From the NCBI RefSeq assembly GCF_041435095.1, contig NZ_CP108025.1, forward strand, positions 7,688,001-7,752,000: DNA of 64,000 bases, given 5' to 3'. This stretch comes from Kitasatospora sp. NBC_00315. Its GTDB lineage: Bacteria; Actinomycetota; Actinomycetes; Streptomycetales; Streptomycetaceae. Each line of letters begins with the position of its first letter. Position 1 is the first letter of the stretch. The notes under the pieces were generated by a model, which was given only the letters and a program-made list of their open reading frames with translations, made no database searches and had not been told where the DNA came from. A program made the translations under genes and the position numbers. Shown piece after piece: positions 47,934 through 56,724 of the stretch.

Positions 47934-49262
47934 ATGCCTACCGACCTCAGAAGCCGCAGCGCGGCACTGGCCATCACCCCGGACTTCGCCCGGTTCTGGC
48001 TGGGCCAGGCGGTCGGAAACCTGGCCGGCAAGAGCATCACGCTGCTCATCCCGCTGGTGGCCGTGGTGGCGCTGGACGCCGGTCCGTCCGAGGTCGGGCT
48101 GCTGAACGCGGCGCAGTTCGTACCCCTGCTGATCTTCACGCTGTTCGCGGGGGCCTGGCTGAGCGGCCGTCCGCACCGGCCGACGCTGATCACGGCCAAC
48201 GCGGTCAACGCCCTGCTGCTCGCCCTGGTACCGCTCGCGATGGCCCTGGACGGGCTGAACATCGACCTGTTGTACACGGTGGTCTTCGCGATCGGCGCGG
48301 TCACCTGCTTCGGCGACGTGTGCGCCCTCGCCTACGCGCCGGTGCTCGTCCGGGGCGAACAACTCGTGGTCGCCAACAGCAGGTTGGAGACCACCTACGC
48401 CCTGGCGACGGTCGCGGCCCCCGGTGTCGGCGGCATCCTGCTCGGCACACTGGGCGGCGCGACCTCGCTGACCCTCGGAGTGGCGGCCTACCTGGCCGCC
48501 GTGGCAGCATTCCTGACGATACGTCAGCGCAGTGTCCCGGCGGTGGCGAGCGCCGGCGCCGCGCGACGCGGGACCTTCCGGCTGATCGGGGAGGGCCTGC
48601 GGTTCTCCTGGCGGGTGCCGCTGCTGCGCCGGCTCACCCTGCAGGCCGCCTGGTTCAACCTCTTCGAGCAGGCCGTGCTCACCCTCTACCTGGTCTACAC
48701 CGTCCGCGAACTGCACTTCTCCCCCTGGCTGCTGGGGCTGACGATGACCCTGGGCGGCGCCGGATCCGTGCTCGGGTCGTTCGCCGCGGCCCCGCTCGGC
48801 CGCCGCCTCGGCGCCGCCCGGACGCTGATCGTCGGGATGGGCCTGGCCTCGGTCGGACCGATCGTCATCCCGCTGGTCTCCGGCCCCGAGGTGGTCACGG
48901 CGGCCGTCTGCACCGTGGCCTTCGTGGTGTACGGCCTCGGGCTCACCGTCTTCAACATCTTCAGCCTCACCGCCCGCCAGCGCACCACACCCGACGGTCT
49001 GCTGGCACCGGCCTCCGCCACCAACCGCTTCGTGGCCTTCGGCACCATTGGCATCGGCGCCGCACTCGGCGGCGCGGCCGGCAAATGGCTGGGGCTGCAG
49101 CCCGCGCTGCTGCTCGCCACCGCCGGCCTGGTCGCCGGATGGCTGGTCTTCACGGTCAGCCTGGTGCGCTCCGGGTCCGACGGGGCGGGCGGCCGGCACG
49201 AGGATCCGGCGGCCGCCCCCGCCGAGCCGGCCGACCGGGTCGTGGGCGCGGACAGCAGATGA
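47934..49262 (+). CDS. MFS transporter, probable exporter
   Basis: A 442-residue integral membrane protein with about 12 helices, beginning 'FARFWLGQAVGNLAGKSITL', typical of DHA3/MefA-like major facilitator exporters. The second half starts after a cytoplasmic loop ('RRGTFRLIGEGLRFSWRVPL'). Its position between biosynthetic genes suggests export of, or self-resistance to, the cluster product. ATG at 47934; the ribosome binding site is not strong. A second MFS gene ends the cluster. Confidence 0.9.
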   Translation: MPTDLRSRSAALAITPDFARFWLGQAVGNLAGKSITLLIPLVAVVALDAGPSEVGLLNAAQFVPLLIFTLFAGAWLSGRPHRPTLITANAVNALLLALVPLAMALDGLNIDLLYTVVFAIGAVTCFGDVCALAYAPVLVRGEQLVVANSRLETTYALATVAAPGVGGILLGTLGGATSLTLGVAAYLAAVAAFLTIRQRSVPAVASAGAARRGTFRLIGEGLRFSWRVPLLRRLTLQAAWFNLFEQAVLTLYLVYTVRELHFSPWLLGLTMTLGGAGSVLGSFAAAPLGRRLGAARTLIVGMGLASVGPIVIPLVSGPEVVTAAVCTVAFVVYGLGLTVFNIFSLTARQRTTPDGLLAPASATNRFVAFGTIGIGAALGGAAGKWLGLQPALLLATAGLVAGWLVFTVSLVRSGSDGAGGRHEDPAAAPAEPADRVVGADSR

Positions 49263-49347
49263 GCAGCAGCCGGCCCGGCGGCCCGCCGCCGACCGGTCCG
49301 AGGACCGACCCACACCCCCGATCCCACCCCTGAAACGAGGACCCGCC

Positions 49348-50685
49348 ATGCCGTCCGCGCCCCTCGCCCCCTCCGCACCCGACTCCCCGGACGACCGGCC
49401 CGAAGCCCTGCTCCTGATGGGCGACCTCGTGGTGCTCGCCCGCCAGGGCCGGCTGATCACCGAGGCCCGCCGCCGGGGCCTGGCCCCGCTCGCGGTGGTG
49501 AGCCGGGACACCGACCTGGCGCGGCTCGCCGAGCTGCGGGCCGACCCGGAGCACGCGCTCTCCGGACTCGCCGACGTCGTCCAGGTGGCCGACGCGCAGG
49601 TGGCCACCGTGGCCCCCGCCGTCCAGCCGCTGCTGCGCCGCTACCGGGTGCGCGGCCTGATCTCGGTGGGGGAGGTCTTCGTCGAACCCGTGGGCGTCCT
49701 CGCCGACGTCCTCGGGCTGCCCGGCACCGGTTCGGCGGCCGCGCTCACCTGTCGCAACAAGCTGCTCCAGCGCACCGCCGCGCCGGCCTACGCACCGGCC
49801 TGGCAGACCGTCCCCGCCGACCGGCGGGCGGACTTCACGCTGCCGGCGGAGCAGCTGCCCGCGGTGGTCAAGCCGGCCGGCCGCTTCTACAGCTCCGGTG
49901 TCCGGCTGGTGCACACCCAGGCGGAACTGACCGCCGCCCTCGGCGCGCTGGCGGACCACGAGATCGCCCTGGTGGAGAGCCGGGTGGCGGGGCCGGAGTA
50001 CTCGGTCGAGGCACTGGTCCAGGGCGGCGAGGTGCTCTGGTCCGGGGTCACCGGCAAGGAGAGCAACGAATCCGGCGGGACGTTCTTCACCGAGGTCGAG
50101 CACACCTCCCCGGCCGTCCTGGACGAGCCCTCGCGCACGGCGCTGGTCGAGGCCAACCGGGAGGTGCTGCGCCTGGTCGGGCTCCGGGACGGGATCACCC
50201 ACGCCGAGTACCGGTTGACCGAGGACGGCGTGGTGCTGATGGAGGTGGCCGCCCGGCTGCCGGGGGACGCCATCACCTTCCTGTGGGAGCTGGCGACCGG
50301 CGAGGGAGTGGAACCGGTCATGATCGACCTCGCCCTCGGGGTCCCGACCCGCTACCCCGAGCCCCGGCGCCGGGCCCGCCAGACCTTCGTCGACCACCCG
50401 CACGGCCGGCTGCGGGACGTCACCGCCGAGGGCGCCGAGGTCTCCTGGATCGTCCGGGACGACCGCTGGCCGCTGCTCGCGCCGCTCGGCCCGGACGCCC
50501 CGGCCGCCCTGCGCGGGGTGCTGGTAGGCCGCCGCGCCGGGGATCTGCTCGGCCCCCTGGTGGACTCGGGCCACCGCTCCGCCTCCCTGATCGTCGACAG
50601 CCCGCTCGACGACTCCATCGACCGGGCCACCAAGACCTTCGCCGACCGGGTGCGCGTCCTCGTCGACCCGGCGCCCGCCGGCTGA
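49348..50685 (+). CDS. ATP-grasp ligase (amino-acid/peptide ligase type)
   Basis: A 445-residue ATP-grasp enzyme. N-terminal pre-ATP domain about 20-110; ATP-binding lysine region 'QLPAVVKPAGRFYSSGVRLV'; 'HEIALVESRVAGPEYSVEAL' is the ATP-grasp hinge; metal/phosphate residues in 'AEYRLTEDGVVLMEVAARLP'. This matches the carboxylate-amine ligases (carnosine-synthase/L-amino-acid-ligase like) that join amino acids through acyl phosphates. As it is distinct from the LysX homologue encoded two genes later, it probably makes a peptide bond with the released non-proteinogenic amino acid. Confidence 0.9.
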   Translation: MPSAPLAPSAPDSPDDRPEALLLMGDLVVLARQGRLITEARRRGLAPLAVVSRDTDLARLAELRADPEHALSGLADVVQVADAQVATVAPAVQPLLRRYRVRGLISVGEVFVEPVGVLADVLGLPGTGSAAALTCRNKLLQRTAAPAYAPAWQTVPADRRADFTLPAEQLPAVVKPAGRFYSSGVRLVHTQAELTAALGALADHEIALVESRVAGPEYSVEALVQGGEVLWSGVTGKESNESGGTFFTEVEHTSPAVLDEPSRTALVEANREVLRLVGLRDGITHAEYRLTEDGVVLMEVAARLPGDAITFLWELATGEGVEPVMIDLALGVPTRYPEPRRRARQTFVDHPHGRLRDVTAEGAEVSWIVRDDRWPLLAPLGPDAPAALRGVLVGRRAGDLLGPLVDSGHRSASLIVDSPLDDSIDRATKTFADRVRVLVDPAPAG

Positions 50686-50744
50686 GAGTGCGTACGGCCC
50701 TGTTCACCGTCCGGCACCACCCCTACGAACAACCGGAGAGGACC

Positions 50745-50927
50745 ATGTCCGCAACTGCCACCGACTGCCTGGTTTGCGACAGCGCGCTGGAGATCCAGCA
50801 GGAGTGGGAGGTCGGGGAGATCGTGGAGTGCGGCTCCTGCGGCCAGGAGCACGAGGTCGTCGAGAAGTCCGCGGCCGCCACCCGGGTCGAGCTCGCGCCC
50901 GAGGTCGAGGAGGACTGGGGCGAATGA
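50745..50927 (+). CDS. lysW: LysW-type amino-group carrier protein
   Basis: A 60-residue acidic carrier protein. Two CxxC pairs bind zinc (Cys8/Cys11 in 'DCLVCDS', Cys29/Cys32 in 'ECGSCGQE'). The C-terminus reads 'EVEEDWGE', the hallmark EDWGE whose last Glu side-chain carboxyl is joined to the alpha-amino group of the substrate. It protects and carries intermediates between the enzymes encoded downstream. The ATG at 50745 follows GGAGAGGA. Its stop overlaps the ATG of the LysX gene (ATGA). In secondary metabolism such proteins serve non-proteinogenic amino acid pathways rather than lysine synthesis. Confidence 0.96.
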   Translation: MSATATDCLVCDSALEIQQEWEVGEIVECGSCGQEHEVVEKSAAATRVELAPEVEEDWGE

Positions 50928-51787
50928 GCCCGCGGCCCGACGACGTCCTCCTCTCGCTCACCATGCTCCGCCCGGAGGAACGGCTGCTCCTGGACGCCCT
51001 GCGCGTCCGGGGGCTGGCCGTGCGCACCGCGCTGCCGCCCGACCTCGCCGACGTGCTGTCGGGCCGGGTCGAGCCGCCGCGGCTGGTGGTGCTCAGGAAC
51101 CTCTCGCACCGGGAGGCGATCGGCACCGCGCGACGGCTGGAACAGGCCGGTGTGCCGACCTTCAACCGGGCGGCGGCGATCGAGGTCTGCAACGACAAGG
51201 GCCTGCAGGCCCTGCTGTTCGCCCGGCACGGGATCGCCCATCCGCGCTCGCTGCACGCCTTCACCCACGACCAGGTCCGTACGGCCGTCGAGGCGGTCGG
51301 CCGGCCCGCCGTGGTGAAACCGGTCAGCGGCTCCTGGGGCCGCGGCGTGGTGCGACTGTCGGACGAGGAGGCCCTGGAGGTCTGGATCGGCGCCCGCGAG
51401 TCGGTGGACGCGGCCGGCAAGCTGTTCCCCGTCCTGGTCCAGGAGTACGTGGACAAGCCCGGCCACGACCTGCGGGTGGTGGTGGTCGGCCGCGAGCCGG
51501 TGGTCGCCATCCGGCGGATCTCGCAGGACTGGCGGACCAACACCCACCTCGGCGCCGAGGTCGAACGGGCCGAGATCACCGACGAGATGGCCAAACTCTG
51601 CCTCGCCGCCGTCGACCTGCTCGGCGAGGGCTTCTACGGCATCGACCTGATCGAGGACCGCGCCACCGGTACGACCGCCGTCCTGGAGGTCAACGCCAAC
51701 CCCGAGTTCGCCCGCTCCTCGGCCCGGCACGGCGTCGACGTGGCCGGCCGGCTGGCCACCTACCTCGCCGGGAGCCTGCTCGGCTGA
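50924..51787 (+). CDS. lysX: LysX-type ATP-grasp ligase loading the carrier protein
   Basis: A 287-residue ATP-grasp enzyme of the LysX/RimK class, which ligates the alpha-amino group of glutamate (or a related amino acid) to the C-terminal Glu of LysW. Motifs: 'RAAAIEVCNDKGLQALLFAR', 'AVVKPVSGSWGRGVVRLSDE', 'VQEYVDKPGHDLRVVVVGRE', 'VLEVNANPEFARSS'. It is coupled to lysW by an ATGA overlap, as in other carrier systems. Actual substrate preference cannot be read from the sequence. Confidence 0.94.
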   Translation: MSPRPDDVLLSLTMLRPEERLLLDALRVRGLAVRTALPPDLADVLSGRVEPPRLVVLRNLSHREAIGTARRLEQAGVPTFNRAAAIEVCNDKGLQALLFARHGIAHPRSLHAFTHDQVRTAVEAVGRPAVVKPVSGSWGRGVVRLSDEEALEVWIGARESVDAAGKLFPVLVQEYVDKPGHDLRVVVVGREPVVAIRRISQDWRTNTHLGAEVERAEITDEMAKLCLAAVDLLGEGFYGIDLIEDRATGTTAVLEVNANPEFARSSARHGVDVAGRLATYLAGSLLG

Positions 51788-51847
51788 CCCGGGCCTCCAC
51801 TGCCGCGCACCACCCCCTGCCCGCGCACCACCCACGAAGAGGGTTCG

Positions 51848-52489
51848 ATGGAACTGTTCGACACGGCGGTCGTGCTGACCCGGGTCATGACCTCGGGGAC
51901 CGTGATGAGCATCGAGAAGAGTGACCGGGAACTACCCGGACTGGAAAGGCAGTTGACCAGGGCCACCGGCCGCGCCCAGGCCGTCCTGGTGAACAGCGCC
52001 AGCGCGGCCGTGCACGCCGCGCTGGCCGGCCTCGGGATCGGCCACGGCGACACCGCCGACCTGCCGGGCCTCGACCCGCGCACCGCCGCGTTCGTCGCCT
52101 GGCTGGGCGTCACCGCGCGGGACGAGGCCGGCCGCCCGCCGGCCTTCGACCGGATCGCGTTGGACGCACGGAACGCCGACCGGCTCGGCGAGCTGGCGCG
52201 CGCACACGGCGACGCCGCGGCCCCGGCCCTGGTGGTCGACCTCACCGGGCTCGGCTTCGGCCCGGCCGCCGCCGTGCTGACCGACGACCCGTCGGTCCGG
52301 GCCCGCGCCGAACGCCTGAAGATCTTCGGCGCGTACGACCTGCGCACCATGTGGACCCAGGAGGAGGCCGACGCCGACCTCGTCCCGGGCGTCCAGTTCA
52401 ACTACCGGCTGAGCCCGCTGGTCGCCGCCTGCGTGCGGATGGCCCTCGTCCAGGCCGGCGCGCCGGCCCCGTCAGGAGCGTCCACGTGA
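51848..52489 (+). CDS. Miniature DegT-like protein without the PLP lysine
   Basis: A 213-residue protein that reads as two ends of a DegT/DnrJ/EryC1 aminotransferase. The N-terminal segment ('SDRELPGLERQLTRATGRAQ', 'VNSASAAVHAALAGLGIGHG') is followed by a shortened middle. The C-terminal piece 'RAERLKIFGAYDLRTMWTQE', 'GVQFNYRLSPLVAACVRMAL' matches the NYR motif before the dimer helices. The region with the PLP-binding lysine is absent. The stop overlaps the start of the full-length DegT gene (GTGA). It is probably a non-catalytic subunit of a heteromeric aminotransferase, or a chaperone for it. GAAGAGGG precedes the ATG. Confidence 0.75.
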   Translation: MELFDTAVVLTRVMTSGTVMSIEKSDRELPGLERQLTRATGRAQAVLVNSASAAVHAALAGLGIGHGDTADLPGLDPRTAAFVAWLGVTARDEAGRPPAFDRIALDARNADRLGELARAHGDAAAPALVVDLTGLGFGPAAAVLTDDPSVRARAERLKIFGAYDLRTMWTQEEADADLVPGVQFNYRLSPLVAACVRMALVQAGAPAPSGAST

Positions 52490-53805
52490 TCACCGACTTT
52501 CCCGCGGCACCCCTGCCGCTGCCCCGCCCCGAGGAACTCGACGCCCAGCTGGCGGACCTCGGCGGCGAGCCGATCATCCCCAAGGACCAGCGCCGCACGG
52601 TCTTCCCGGTCATCACCAAGGAAGACGTCTTCGCCATGCTGCTCGCCCAGCGCAGCAGGCCCGAGAAGGTCGTCGACGACTTCGCCGAGGCCTACCGCTC
52701 CTACGTCGGCGCCCACCGGGCGCTGCCGACCGCCAGCGGCACCTCCAGCCTGCACCTCGCCCTGGTCGGCGCGGGCGTGCGGCCCGGCGACGAGGTGATC
52801 GTCCCCGCCTTCACCTTCATCGCCACCGCCCAGGCCGTGGTCGCCGCGGGGGCGGTCCCGGTCTTCGCCGACATCGACCCGCTCACCTACTGCCTCGACC
52901 CCGCGGCCGCCGAGGCGGCCGTCACCGAACGCACCCGGGCCGTCATGCCCGTCCACGTGCACGGCCTGCCGGCCGACGTGCCGGCCCTGCGCGCCCTCAC
53001 CGACCGGCACGGCCTGGCCCTGGTCGAGGACGCCTCGCACGCCCACTCCGCCACCCTCGGCGGCGCGGTGGCCGGATCGCTCGGCGACGCCGCCGGGCAG
53101 AGCCTGATGGCCGACAAGAACTTCCCGCTCGGCGGCGAGGGCGGGATCGCCTTCTTCGCCACCGACGAGGCCCACCAGCGGGCGATGGACTACCTGGAGC
53201 GCCACGGCATCGACTACGGCATGTCCTGGATCGCGGCCGCCTTCGGCAGCAGCCAGCTGCGCCGGCTGCCCTACTACGACGCCGTCCGGGCCCGCAACGC
53301 CGCCCTGCTGGCGCAGTCCCTCGCGCAGACCGGCCTGTTCCACCCGCCGTACGTGCCCGAGGGCAGCACCCACGCGTACAACATGTACCGGATCACCCTC
53401 GTCCCGGAGGCCGTCGGCCTGGAGGACCTGCCCGTGCACGCCGTCAAGGAGGCCGTGCACCGGCTGCTCGTCGCCGAGGGCGTGCCGGCCCGGGAGTGGC
53501 AGAACACCCCGATCCCCTGCCACCTGCCGTTCCGCCGGCGGACCGGCTTCGGCGGCGGCTACCCGTTCACGCTGAACCCGGGAGCCGTCCGCGACCACCG
53601 CCCCGAGGACTTCCCCGCCGTCCTCGCCATGCTGGAGAGCACCCTGGTGCTCTGCCGGGAGCTGCGCTCCCCGGTCGAGTACGAGCGGGCACTGCGCTAC
53701 GCGGACGCGTTCACCAAGGTCGCCCGCCGCCCGGACGCGATCCGCAAGCTGGCCACCGAGCGGGAGTACCCGCGCCCCCACGAGCGGGCGGCCCGCCTTG
53801 GCTGA
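52486..53805 (+). CDS. DegT/DnrJ/EryC1-family PLP aminotransferase
   Basis: A 439-residue PLP enzyme. 'ALPTASGTSSLHLALVGAGV' and 'GDEVIVPAFTFIATAQAVVA' form the substrate and cofactor pocket. The PLP lysine lies in 'SLMADKNFPLGGEGG', with Asp/His in 'ALVEDASHAHSATLGG'. Arg/Tyr motifs and a long C-terminal extension follow. The GTG start overlaps the mini-DegT stop. In carrier-protein pathways a transaminase of this kind (LysJ position) aminates the keto group formed by the transketolase. A sugar-type aminotransferase would make sense on a polyhydroxy-ketone attached to LysW. Confidence 0.92.
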   Translation: MITDFPAAPLPLPRPEELDAQLADLGGEPIIPKDQRRTVFPVITKEDVFAMLLAQRSRPEKVVDDFAEAYRSYVGAHRALPTASGTSSLHLALVGAGVRPGDEVIVPAFTFIATAQAVVAAGAVPVFADIDPLTYCLDPAAAEAAVTERTRAVMPVHVHGLPADVPALRALTDRHGLALVEDASHAHSATLGGAVAGSLGDAAGQSLMADKNFPLGGEGGIAFFATDEAHQRAMDYLERHGIDYGMSWIAAAFGSSQLRRLPYYDAVRARNAALLAQSLAQTGLFHPPYVPEGSTHAYNMYRITLVPEAVGLEDLPVHAVKEAVHRLLVAEGVPAREWQNTPIPCHLPFRRRTGFGGGYPFTLNPGAVRDHRPEDFPAVLAMLESTLVLCRELRSPVEYERALRYADAFTKVARRPDAIRKLATEREYPRPHERAARLG

Positions 53806-54850
53806 GCACAACGCCCCCGCCGGGCGTCCGATCACCGTCGCGGTCCTCGGCGCGACCGGGTACACCGGCGCCGAGCTGATCCGGCTGCTCCTCGACCACC
53901 CGCACACCGAGATCGCCTTCCTCTCCTCCGAGCAGAGCGCCGGCCGCTCCGTGGGCGCGGTGCTGCCGTGGCTGCGCAACCACCCGGCCGCGGCGCAGCT
54001 CAAACTGCGCCCGCTCGACGAACTCACCGAGGTCGACGTCGCCTTCGGCTGCCTGCCCGGCGGCCGACTGCCGGCCCGGATGGCACTGGTGGCCGAACGG
54101 GCCAAGCGGGTGCTCAACCTGGCCGGGGACTTCCGGCTGCGCGACCCCGAGCAGGCCGCCGCCCACTACCCGGCCTCCGCCGACTGGCCCGAGCCCTTCG
54201 CCTACCACGTACCGGAGTTCGCGGACGTGCCGGAGAACCGGTTCGTCAACCTGCCGGGCTGCATGGCCGCCGCCACGCTCTACGCCCTGCACCCGCTGCT
54301 CGCCCACGGGCTGGTGGAGCCCGATGTCGTGGTCGACGCCAAGACCGGCTCCAGCGGCTCCGGCCGGGGCTCCACCGAGCACCCGGCCGACCGCACCGGC
54401 AACTTCCGCGTCCACCGGCTGCACGGCCACCGGCACGCCCCGGAGATCGTCCAGGCCCTGAACGACTACGCCGGCGCCGCGCCCGACCTGCAGTTCTCCA
54501 CCTACAGCCTGGACACCGCGCGCGGCATCGTGGTCAGCGCCTACAGCCGGCTGCGACCGGGCGTCGGCGCGCTGGACGTCCGACGGGCGTACGCCAAGTC
54601 GTACGCCCGGACGCCGTTCGTCCGGCTGCGCCCCTCGCCGAAGTCCCCCCAGGACCACCCGATGCTGAAATCCGTGGTCGGCTCGAACGTCGCCGAGGTG
54701 GCGGTCTCCGTACGCGACGGCCGCTGCGTCACCGTGGCCGCGCTGGACAACCTGCTCAAGGGCGCGGCCGGCCAGGCCGTCCAGACCCTCAACCGGCTGC
54801 ACGGGCTGCCCGAGGCCACCGGCCTGCCGTTCACGGCGGTGGCGCCGTGA
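53798..54850 (+). CDS. lysY: ArgC/LysY-type acyl-phosphate reductase
   Basis: A 350-residue NADPH-dependent reductase that turns the carrier-bound gamma-glutamyl (or aminoadipyl) phosphate into the semialdehyde. 'VAVLGATGYTGAELIRLLLD' binds NADP, the catalytic Cys lies in 'FVNLPGCMAAATLYAL', and 'DAKTGSSGSGRG' and 'HRHAPEIVQAL' are ArgC signatures. The start codon is TTG at 53798, overlapping the DegT gene by 8 bases, which is unusual in a gene chain otherwise using ATG/GTG. Its stop overlaps the kinase GTG. Confidence 0.93.
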   Translation: MAEHNAPAGRPITVAVLGATGYTGAELIRLLLDHPHTEIAFLSSEQSAGRSVGAVLPWLRNHPAAAQLKLRPLDELTEVDVAFGCLPGGRLPARMALVAERAKRVLNLAGDFRLRDPEQAAAHYPASADWPEPFAYHVPEFADVPENRFVNLPGCMAAATLYALHPLLAHGLVEPDVVVDAKTGSSGSGRGSTEHPADRTGNFRVHRLHGHRHAPEIVQALNDYAGAAPDLQFSTYSLDTARGIVVSAYSRLRPGVGALDVRRAYAKSYARTPFVRLRPSPKSPQDHPMLKSVVGSNVAEVAVSVRDGRCVTVAALDNLLKGAAGQAVQTLNRLHGLPEATGLPFTAVAP

Positions 54851-56724
54851 CCCGGCCGCTGTACGTCGTCAAGCTCGGCAGCGCCACGCTGGAGCACCCG
54901 GGGATCTTCGAGGAGGTCGCGGCACTGTCCCGGCGGGGCGCCCGGGTCCTGCTGGTGGCGGGCGGCGCGGCGGGCATCGAACGGCACTACGCCGCCGTCG
55001 GGCGCCCGATCCCCTGGCTCGACCTCGCCAACGGCGACCGCGTACGGCACGTGCCTCCGGCCGAGATCCCGCATCTGATCGCCGCCTACGAGCAGGTCAC
55101 CCTGCCGCTGGTGGAGGCCGGGCTCGGCGCCCTCGGCCTGCGAGTGTTCACCGGGGCGGCGGCCCGGACCGGCCTGGTGTCGGGCCGCGCCAACCGGCCG
55201 CTGAAAGCCGTCTCGCAGGGCCGCGCGCGGGTGGTGCGCGACCACCGCGCGGGTGTGGTGGCCGAGGTCGACGCCGAGCGGCTGGCCGTCCTGCTGGACG
55301 CCTACGACGTGGTCTGCGTCAGCCCGCCGGTGCTCGACCTCGACGGCGGCAGCGCACTGAACGTGGACGCCGACGTGCTGGCCGCCGAACTGGCCACCGC
55401 GACCGGCGCCGACCACCTGCGGCTGGTCACCGGCACCGCCGGGCTGCTCACCGACCCGGCCGATCCGCACTCCACGCTGCGGCACACCCATCCGGGCGAG
55501 GCCGCCCGGTACGCCGGCGGACGGATGCGCCAGAAGGTCAGGGCCGCCGAACTCGCCCTGGCCGGCAGCGCCGACGTGGCGATCACCGGGCCGCACACCC
55601 TGGGCCGCCCGGACGGCTGGACCCGCTTCTGGCGCGCCCCCGCCCCCGCCCCGGACCTCGAACTCCTCGGCCGCGCCGTGCAGATCCCCTCCGTCTCCGG
55701 GGACGAGCGCGAACTGGCCGACCTGCTCCTCCAGTGGTGCGCCGAGCGGGGCGTCAGTGCCCGCATCGACGAGGCGGGCAACCTGGTGGCGGTCCGCGGC
55801 GACGGCCCCCGCCGCCTGCTGCTGCTCGGGCACCTTGACACCGTCCCGTTCCACTGGCCGGTCCGCTGGGACGGCGAGACCCTGCACGGCCGGGGAAGCG
55901 TGGACGCGAAGCCGGCCCTGGTCGCCTTCCTGGAGGTGCTGGCCGACGCGGACGTCCCCGAGGACGGGCAACTGCGTGTGGTCGGCGCCGTCGAGGAGGA
56001 GATCTCCTCCTCCAAGGGCGCCTTCCACGTCCGTGACCACTACCCGGCCGACGCGGTGGTGGTCGGCGAACCGAGTGGGGCCGGCGCCCTGACCCTCGGC
56101 TACTTCGGTCTCTACAAGCTGCGGATCACCGCGACGGTGAGCAGCGGGCACTCCGCCGGCTACGACGCGCTGTCCGCCCCGGACGCCCTGCTGCGGGCAC
56201 TGGAGCGCACCCGCGGCGCCGTGCTGAAGGTCGCGCCCGGCGCGCTGGACGCGGTGATCACCGTCGACTCCGCCGCGGCGCGGGGGGTGCAGCGCGCGAC
56301 GGGGGTGCTCAACTTCCGGGTGCCGCCCGACGCGGACCTCGCGGCGATGCGCGAGGCGGCCCGGGAGCAGGCCGGCGACGGCGTGGAGGTGACCGAGCTG
56401 CGCGCCACGCCAGGCGTCGCCGGCGGTCGGACCAGCCCACCGGTGCGGGCGTTCGGCCGGGCGTTCGCCCGGGCGGGCATCCGCCCCCGCTTCCTGGTCA
56501 AGAAGGGCACCTCGGACATGAACACCCTGGCCACCACCTGGCAGGGCGTCCCCATGGTCGCCTACGGCGCCGGCGACGCCGCGCTGGACCACACCGACCG
56601 GGAGCAGCTCGACGCGCAGGAGTACCGGACCGCCCGCGAGGTGCTGGCGGCGGCCGTGGCGGGCTGGTTCGGGGCGCCCCCGGCCGGCGGCGCCGACCGG
56701 GCCGGGCAGGAGGAGCGGGCATGA
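54847..56724 (+). CDS. Fused LysZ-type kinase and LysK-type M20 carboxypeptidase
   Basis: A 625-residue two-domain protein. Residues 1 to about 262 form an amino acid kinase of the ArgB/LysZ class ('LYVVKLGSATLEHPG', 'VLLVAGGAAGIERHY', 'LNVDADVLAAELATATGADH', 'GRMRQKVRAAELALAGSADV'). Residues about 270-615 form an M20 metallopeptidase like LysK/ArgE: 'LLLGHLDTVPFHW' (metal His, Asp), 'GRGSVDAKPALVAFLEVL' (bridging Asp), 'GAVEEEISSSKGAF' (catalytic and metal Glu), 'VVGEPSG' and a final 'MVAYGAGDAALDHTDREQL' (His). So the carrier-bound substrate is phosphorylated and the finished amino acid released from LysW by one polypeptide. Both domains keep their catalytic residues. Confidence 0.92.
   Translation: MTRPLYVVKLGSATLEHPGIFEEVAALSRRGARVLLVAGGAAGIERHYAAVGRPIPWLDLANGDRVRHVPPAEIPHLIAAYEQVTLPLVEAGLGALGLRVFTGAAARTGLVSGRANRPLKAVSQGRARVVRDHRAGVVAEVDAERLAVLLDAYDVVCVSPPVLDLDGGSALNVDADVLAAELATATGADHLRLVTGTAGLLTDPADPHSTLRHTHPGEAARYAGGRMRQKVRAAELALAGSADVAITGPHTLGRPDGWTRFWRAPAPAPDLELLGRAVQIPSVSGDERELADLLLQWCAERGVSARIDEAGNLVAVRGDGPRRLLLLGHLDTVPFHWPVRWDGETLHGRGSVDAKPALVAFLEVLADADVPEDGQLRVVGAVEEEISSSKGAFHVRDHYPADAVVVGEPSGAGALTLGYFGLYKLRITATVSSGHSAGYDALSAPDALLRALERTRGAVLKVAPGALDAVITVDSAAARGVQRATGVLNFRVPPDADLAAMREAAREQAGDGVEVTELRATPGVAGGRTSPPVRAFGRAFARAGIRPRFLVKKGTSDMNTLATTWQGVPMVAYGAGDAALDHTDREQLDAQEYRTAREVLAAAVAGWFGAPPAGGADRAGQEERA

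Noticed and set aside
51848..52489. Mini-DegT as a pseudogene
   Set aside because: It has its own ribosome binding site, an intact frame with normal codon use, and a precise 4-base overlap with the next gene, so it is more likely functional.
50745..56724. Primary lysine or arginine biosynthesis operon
   Set aside because: The split transketolase, the sugar-type aminotransferase and the exporter neighbours do not belong to lysine/arginine synthesis, and Streptomyces make lysine by the diaminopimelate route.
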